Assembly: GCA_022790755.1 (NCBI GenBank)
Contig: JAAVXR010000072.1
Coordinates: 1-37,053, forward strand
DNA from: Hespellia sp.
Lineage (GTDB): Bacteria; Bacillota; Clostridia; Lachnospirales; Lachnospiraceae
Direction: 5' to 3'
DNA: 37,053 bases
How positions within the stretch are numbered: position 1 is the first letter of the stretch; each line of letters opens with the position of its first letter. Below the pieces are notes generated by a model, which did no database searches, was not told where the DNA came from, and saw only the letters and a list, made by a program, of their open reading frames with translations. Positions 32,931-37,053 of this stretch are shown here, in pieces. The translations under genes and the position numbers were made by a program.

Positions 32931-33722
32931 ATGAAACGGATGCCTGAGGATTACAATGTTCGAATGGAAGGAGAGCATCGAAAGAGGAAGCACAAAAAGA
33001 AACATTTTTTATTTTCATTTCTGATGCTGATCTTCGGGTGTGCCATCTTTATTCTTGCTTTTATTTTATTGTTTCATATACGGAAGATTGAAGTGAGCGG
33101 TAATCAATATTGTACGGCGGATGAGGTGGTCGGCTGGCTTCAGGAAGATAAATACGCCACGAATTCTTTATATGTCTGGATAAAGCATCATTATACGGAT
33201 GTCGAACAGTTAACATTGGTGGAGGAATCCGAAGTGACTCTGAGGAATCCATGGACGATACGCGTGCGGGTGTATGAAAAGGAGATCATCGGATATCTGG
33301 AGGCTGGAAATCAAAATATCTATTTTGACAAAGACGGTGTTGTGGTTATGCTTTCCGATCAGGATATGTTGGAAGGAATTCTGAAAATAGAAGGAATCAA
33401 TGTAGAACTGTCAAAAGTGGAAGCGCACAAGATACTGCCGGTTCAGGATAAAGAAGTGTTCTTGGCAGTTCTGGAGGTGACGCAGGAATTGCAGAAGAGT
33501 GAGTTGGTGCCAGATCAGATTCTGTTTGTCGAAAAGGATGTTACCCTTACATTTGGAAAAGTCACGGTATTACTTGGCAATGGGGAGCTCGGAGATAAGA
33601 TCGCGCAGATACCACCAATTCTTGCGAAGCTTCAGGAGCAATATCCGGACGCCGCAGGAACCTTGCATTTGGAAAAGTACAGCAGGATAAATAGTGCAGT
33701 CAGTTTCATCCCGTCTTCCTGA
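32931..33722 (+). CDS. divIB: Cell division protein DivIB/FtsQ
   Basis: A 263-residue bitopic protein with a basic cytosolic start (HRKRKHKKKH), one helix (about 26-49) and an outer POTRA domain that begins IRKIEVSGNQYCTADEVVGWL. The FtsQ/DivIB domain follows (VTLRNPWTIRVRVYEKEIIGYLE, DKDGVVVML). It joins FtsL and DivIC to recruit and control the septal synthase. AAGGAGGAG precedes ATG 32931, 12 bp after the SEDS gene. murG and murA, found before divIB in some relatives, are absent here. Confidence 0.93.
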   Translation: MKRMPEDYNVRMEGEHRKRKHKKKHFLFSFLMLIFGCAIFILAFILLFHIRKIEVSGNQYCTADEVVGWLQEDKYATNSLYVWIKHHYTDVEQLTLVEESEVTLRNPWTIRVRVYEKEIIGYLEAGNQNIYFDKDGVVVMLSDQDMLEGILKIEGINVELSKVEAHKILPVQDKEVFLAVLEVTQELQKSELVPDQILFVEKDVTLTFGKVTVLLGNGELGDKIAQIPPILAKLQEQYPDAAGTLHLEKYSRINSAVSFIPSS

Positions 33723-33779
33723 ATTTCTGGATAAACTGTTTGAGATGGGTAAAAAAATTCGAAAATAAGCAAAATTCTA

Positions 33780-33808
33780 TTGATTATTTGATAAAAAAAC
33801 TATATTAT
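33780..33808 (+). promoter_or_regulatory. ftsZ promoter
   Basis: TTGATT (33780-33785), 17-bp spacer, TATTAT (33803-33808), in the 161-bp gap before ftsZ. I see no terminator in this gap, so ftsZ can also be read from the upstream cluster. Confidence 0.65.
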
Positions 33809-33883
33809 ATACTTATGGTATTGTATCGTTCATTTAATAGGGATGTATGGTAATTAATAAGAACGACAAAGGAGGAAAGACTC

Positions 33884-35101
33884 TTGTTAGAAATCAAAAC
33901 AAACGAATCAGAAGCAGCTGCACGGATTATCGTGGTTGGAGTTGGCGGTGGCGGCAATAATGCTGTGAACCGGATGATAGACGAACAGATTGCGGGTGTA
34001 GAATTCATAGCAATCAATACAGATAAACAGGCACTTCAGCTTTGTAAAGCACCGACATTGATGCAGATTGGTGAAAAGCTGACGAAAGGACTTGGTGCGG
34101 GAGCACAACCGGAAGTTGGTGAAAAGGCGGCGGAAGAAAGTTCAGAAGAAGTTTCCGCGGCACTGAAGGGTGCGGATATGGTATTTGTCACCTGTGGAAT
34201 GGGTGGTGGAACCGGAACCGGCGCGACACCGGTTGTGGCGCGTATTGCAAAAGAGCAGGGAGCTCTGACAGTTGGTGTTGTCACGAAGCCTTTCCGTTTT
34301 GAATCCAGAACTCGTATGGATAATGCACTTTCCGGGATAGACAAGCTAAAAGAAAATGTAGATACGTTGATCGTCATTCCAAATGATAAGCTTTTGGAAG
34401 TAGTGGATAGAAGAACCACGATGCCGGAGGCTTTGAAGAAGGCCGATGAGGTATTGCAGCAGGGAATTCAGGGTATTACGGACTTGATCAATGTTCCGTC
34501 TCTGATTAACCTGGATTTTGCCGATGTGCAGACGGTTATGAAGGATAAAGGCATCGCACATATCGGTATTGGAGAGGGCAAGGGCGATGACAAGGCTCTG
34601 GAAGCTGTGAAGCAGGCGGTGGCGAGTCCGCTGCTTGAGACGACGATCACAGGTGCGTCTCACGTGATTATTAATATTTCCGGTGACATTACGTTGATGG
34701 ATGCCTCCGATGCCGCTGAATTCGTTCAAGATCTGGCAGGGGAAAATGCCAATATTATATTTGGTGCAATGTATGATGATTCCAGAGCGGATGAGGCCAA
34801 GATCACGGTGATTGCCACAGGATTACATAATGTGGGTGGCAGTGCGTCGAAACTGAAAGCAAGATTGGAAGGACAGCAGAAGAAGGGCTCCATTTTGCCT
34901 CAGGGAGATATATTGACATCGCCGCGTAAAGTGGTCTCCACGATACCGACGACGGGATATGCAGATCGTGAGCGCAAAGCGACTTCGGATATTTCGGAGA
35001 GAATGCCGGGAGGAACGATTCCAACGCTTCAGCAACCGAGAACTCCTACCAGTAAGGTGAAGGAGCAGTCGATCAAGATTCCAGATTTCTTTAAGAAGTA
35101 G
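33884..35101 (+). CDS. ftsZ: Cell division GTPase FtsZ
   Basis: 405 residues, starting with TTG at 33884 behind GGAGG (33871-33875). No better start exists. FtsZ polymerises into the Z ring. GTP-binding elements are [13 protein letters not shown], the tubulin signature GGGTGTG (107-113) and [14 protein letters not shown]. The T7 catalytic loop is N209-L-D211-F-A-D214. A variable linker ends in the conserved C-terminal peptide IPDFFKK, which normally binds FtsA, SepF or EzrA-type partners. No ftsA gene is in the cluster. It has its own promoter and is closed by a terminator. Confidence 0.98.
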   Translation: MLEIKTNESEAAARIIVVGVGGGGNNAVNRMIDEQIAGVEFIAINTDKQALQLCKAPTLMQIGEKLTKGLGAGAQPEVGEKAAEESSEEVSAALKGADMVFVTCGMGGGTGTGATPVVARIAKEQGALTVGVVTKPFRFESRTRMDNALSGIDKLKENVDTLIVIPNDKLLEVVDRRTTMPEALKKADEVLQQGIQGITDLINVPSLINLDFADVQTVMKDKGIAHIGIGEGKGDDKALEAVKQAVASPLLETTITGASHVIINISGDITLMDASDAAEFVQDLAGENANIIFGAMYDDSRADEAKITVIATGLHNVGGSASKLKARLEGQQKKGSILPQGDILTSPRKVVSTIPTTGYADRERKATSDISERMPGGTIPTLQQPRTPTSKVKEQSIKIPDFFKK

Positions 35102-35130
35102 ATATTACAATTCATTTAAGCATATATTTG

Positions 35131-35165
35131 GGACAGGCATTTTTGAAATGTCTGTCCTTTTTTGT
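35131..35165 (+). terminator. Terminator after ftsZ
   Basis: A 12-bp stem (35131-35142 with 35146-35157, one G-U pair) with a 3-nt loop and a T tract at 35158-35163. The last T residues run into the 0A box of the next promoter. Confidence 0.92.
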
Positions 35166-35228
35166 CGAAATAAATTCTTTTTTCATCTCCAGTATCTGAC
35201 AAATTGCGAAACCAAATTCTCCTATAAT
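35163..35228 (+). promoter_or_regulatory. spoIIG promoter with Spo0A box
   Basis: A perfect 0A box TGTCGAA at 35163-35169. CTGACA (35196-35201) and TATAAT (35223-35228) are separated by 21 bp, far longer than the usual 17. In Bacillus subtilis the spoIIG promoter is likewise a sigma-A promoter with an over-long spacer that works only with phosphorylated Spo0A bound upstream. A second, weaker 0A-like stretch TTGCGAA is at 35204-35210, inside the spacer. The leader to spoIIGA is about 80-85 nt. Confidence 0.75.
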
Positions 35229-35317
35229 GAATCTCGTAGAACGACATACAGTTTTAAACTGTTACTTTAAACTTGAGTGCCAAATCGATTTAGTACCTAA
35301 GAGAAAGAAGGGGAGAC

Positions 35318-36118
35318 ATGTACTATGAGATTTACATAGACGTGCTATTTCTGGTAAATTTCATGATGGACACATTTCTGCTTTTGCTCGCAGGAAAGAT
35401 TCTAAAATGTAAGGTTACATTTGGGCGAATCATTCTAGGGGCATTGGTGGGCGCCGGATTGTTTTGTGTTCTTCTTGTAATTCCAGTACCATCTCCCGTA
35501 ATAAAAATTATATTGTCTCACATGGCGGTCAATTCATGTATGGTCGCCATTGCATTTCAAATTAAAAAATGGAAACTGTTTTTGAAAGCAATTCTGCTTT
35601 TGTATATATGCACATTTCTGATGGGAGGAATTCTGCAATGGCTCCATCCGTATGTCAGAACGGGAAGCGTTTTTTTTGCTGCCGCAGTACTTTCTTATTT
35701 TCTGATAAAAGGAATCTGGGCTTTTGTGACAGGATTGTTGACAGAACAACAGCAAATGTACAAAGTGATTCTGTATATGGGAAATCGAAAGTGTAATGTT
35801 ACAGCCTGGATGGATACAGGAAATGGTTTGCGTGACCCACTGTCAGGGCAGCCGGTTCATATTCTGGCAAGGGCTTTGGCAGATACTCTTTTTGAAGATC
35901 AGAAGCTGGAAGGAATCCGCTATATTCCTTTTCGAACCATTCAGGGAGACGGAGTGATACCTGTGATCCGAATCGAAAAGATGTGTGTGTTCACCGGAAA
36001 GGAAAGTCGGGAAGAAGTATGGATAAAAGGTCCTGTCATCGGAATCAGCAAAGAATGCATCTTTGAGCAGGAAGAATACCAGATGCTTTTAAATCCAGAG
36101 ATATTAGGAGGAATCTAA
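35318..36118 (+). CDS. spoIIGA: Sigma-E processing peptidase SpoIIGA
   Basis: 266 residues. The N-terminal half has about five membrane helices (starting [20 protein letters not shown]). The C-terminal half is a retropepsin-like aspartic protease domain with the catalytic D166 in [11 protein letters not shown]. It removes the pro-sequence of pro-sigma-E in the mother cell after a signal from the forespore. ATG 35318 follows AAGGGGAG closely. sigE begins 1 bp after its stop, giving the conserved spoIIG operon. Confidence 0.95.
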   Translation: MYYEIYIDVLFLVNFMMDTFLLLLAGKILKCKVTFGRIILGALVGAGLFCVLLVIPVPSPVIKIILSHMAVNSCMVAIAFQIKKWKLFLKAILLLYICTFLMGGILQWLHPYVRTGSVFFAAAVLSYFLIKGIWAFVTGLLTEQQQMYKVILYMGNRKCNVTAWMDTGNGLRDPLSGQPVHILARALADTLFEDQKLEGIRYIPFRTIQGDGVIPVIRIEKMCVFTGKESREEVWIKGPVIGISKECIFEQEEYQMLLNPEILGGI

Positions 36119-36119
36119 A

Positions 36120-36863
36120 ATGATCATAAATGCAACGGTACCGCACCAGTTTCAGTTGAGAGTCATTTCTGGAGTTCGCAATTTACTTTTTGCGAGAAAT
36201 AAAGAGATTCATTATATTGGAGGTTCTGATGTACTTCCAGCGCCTCTGGAAACGGAAGAGGAAGGCAGGATTATTACCTGGCTTGGTTCCCAAAGGGATC
36301 AGGAAGCAAAGAAAGTATTGATCGAACATAATCTGAGACTGGTTGTATACATAGCAAAAAAGTTTGATAACACGGGAGTCGGAGTAGAAGATTTGATTTC
36401 TATAGGTACGATAGGGCTGATCAAAGCAATCAATACCTTTAATCCACTGAAAAATATTAAGCTGGCAACTTACGCCTCCCGCTGCATTGAGAATGAAATA
36501 TTGATGTATCTACGCAGAAATAATAAAACCAGAATGGAAGTATCCATTGATGAGCCCTTGAATGTAGACTGGGATGGGAATGAACTACTTTTGTCGGATA
36601 TCCTTGGAACAGAGGAAGATACAATCTATAAGGATCTGGAAACAGAGGCGGAACGGAAATTGCTGATCAAGGCAATTAATAAGCTTTCGTCGCGAGAAAA
36701 GCTGATTGTGCAGATGCGTTTTGGGCTAAACGACCCGGATGGCGAGGAAAAAACGCAGAAAGAGGTGGCCGATGTACTTGGAATTTCTCAATCTTATATA
36801 TCCAGGTTGGAGAAAAAGATTATGCAGAGATTGAAACGAGAGATGGTTCGATATGAATCGTAA
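36120..36863 (+). CDS. sigE: RNA polymerase sporulation sigma factor sigma-E
   Basis: 247 residues. A pro-sequence of about 29 residues comes first. The expected SpoIIGA cut is near E29-I30 in NKEIHYIGG, by comparison with Bacillus SDEVYYIGG. Region 2 follows ([54 protein letters not shown]), then region 4 ([35 protein letters not shown]). It directs early mother-cell transcription, including, in known systems, the cotJ operon found interrupted at the other end of this window. AGGAGG precedes ATG 36120. Confidence 0.97.
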   Translation: MIINATVPHQFQLRVISGVRNLLFARNKEIHYIGGSDVLPAPLETEEEGRIITWLGSQRDQEAKKVLIEHNLRLVVYIAKKFDNTGVGVEDLISIGTIGLIKAINTFNPLKNIKLATYASRCIENEILMYLRRNNKTRMEVSIDEPLNVDWDGNELLLSDILGTEEDTIYKDLETEAERKLLIKAINKLSSREKLIVQMRFGLNDPDGEEKTQKEVADVLGISQSYISRLEKKIMQRLKREMVRYES

Positions 36864-37053
36864 GTAAAAATTGTATCTTTAAATAAAATGATTTTATAGA
36901 TCAAGAAATACGAGGTATCCTTTTTCTAATAATTATTAGATAGGTAATTGCGAAACCAATAAACTTGCTGAATATTCTGACCATATGTTCTGTGAAAATC
37001 CATTTTGCGCCATGGAATCAAGACCATAGAAGACAGGAGGGTCGCTCCCCGAC
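36864..37053. other. Region after sigE without a visible gene
   Basis: 190 bp, AT-rich. It holds a 16-bp perfect palindrome (36925-36940) and a 14-nt exact copy (36946-36959) of a stretch from the spoIIG promoter spacer (35202-35215). The last bases contain AGGAGG at 37035-37040, which may be a ribosome-binding site for a gene beginning just outside. sigG commonly follows sigE, but nothing of it is visible here. Confidence 0.5.
36925..36940. repeat. 16-bp perfect palindrome downstream of sigE
   Basis: TCTAATAATTATTAGA is its own reverse complement. It may be a protein-binding site in the promoter region of the next gene. It lacks the GC content for a terminator. AT-rich composition makes chance plausible. 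Confidence 0.45.

Noticed and set aside
35163..35169. TGTCGAA as part of the ftsZ terminator only
   Set aside because: The terminator stem and main T tract are complete before it, and the perfect 0A match sits at the right place for the spoIIG promoter.

Overview
The window looks like a chromosomal segment of an anaerobic, spore-forming Firmicute, most likely a Lachnospiraceae (Clostridium cluster XIVa) member. The signs are moderate to low GC, strong Shine-Dalgarno sites, a division/cell-wall (dcw) cluster running straight into the sporulation genes spoIIGA-sigE, a cotJ spore-coat operon, and a clade-II single-chain FGAM synthase. The taxonomic call is inference from gene content, not from a marker search.

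Layout. Positions 1 to about 3827 are the right end of an integrated mobile element: a TetR regulator with a doubled palindromic operator, an overlapping nucleoside phosphorylase, a membrane-protein remnant, a small conserved-looking protein, and a large serine recombinase whose stop codon lies about 25 bp from the element boundary. The boundary falls inside cotJC. On the chromosomal side only the first 62 codons of cotJC remain, followed by intact cotJB and cotJA on the minus strand. This resembles the developmentally excised elements that split sporulation genes (skin in sigK, SP-beta in spsM), and it is the most interesting item here. The other half of cotJC is not in the window.

Positions 4.7 to 23.2 kb hold ordinary metabolism and transport: tRNA-Pro(GGG), an MBL-fold hydrolase, a threonine-synthase-like PLP enzyme with an adjacent LysR gene, a DUF1461-type membrane protein, purL (single chain), a LysR regulator divergent from a sodium:alanine-type symporter, tRNA-Val(TAC) and tRNA-Met(CAT), a fused mannose-family PTS EIIC-EIID without EIIA/EIIB, asnB, a first FtsW/SpoVE-family SEDS protein, a DegV protein, a small membrane protein and an acyltransferase-3 membrane protein. 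A strong bidirectional-looking terminator at 23185-23230 closes this part.

Positions 23.3 to 36.9 kb hold the dcw/sporulation cluster, all on the plus strand: mraZ, rsmH, an ftsL-like gene, two class B PBPs (ftsI-like and spoVD-like), mraY, murD, a second SEDS gene (ftsW/spoVE), divIB/ftsQ, ftsZ, spoIIGA and sigE. These genes make lipid I, polymerise and cross-link septal wall, build the Z ring, and then produce and process the first mother-cell sigma factor. Regulation is partly readable. Seven 10-11-bp-phased MraZ-box-like repeats cover the mraZ promoter. A hairpin separates the two PBP genes and covers a ribosome-binding site. ftsZ has its own sigma-A-like promoter. The spoIIG promoter has a 0A box and a long spacer, as expected for Spo0A control. 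ftsA, murC, murE, murF and murG are not in this cluster.
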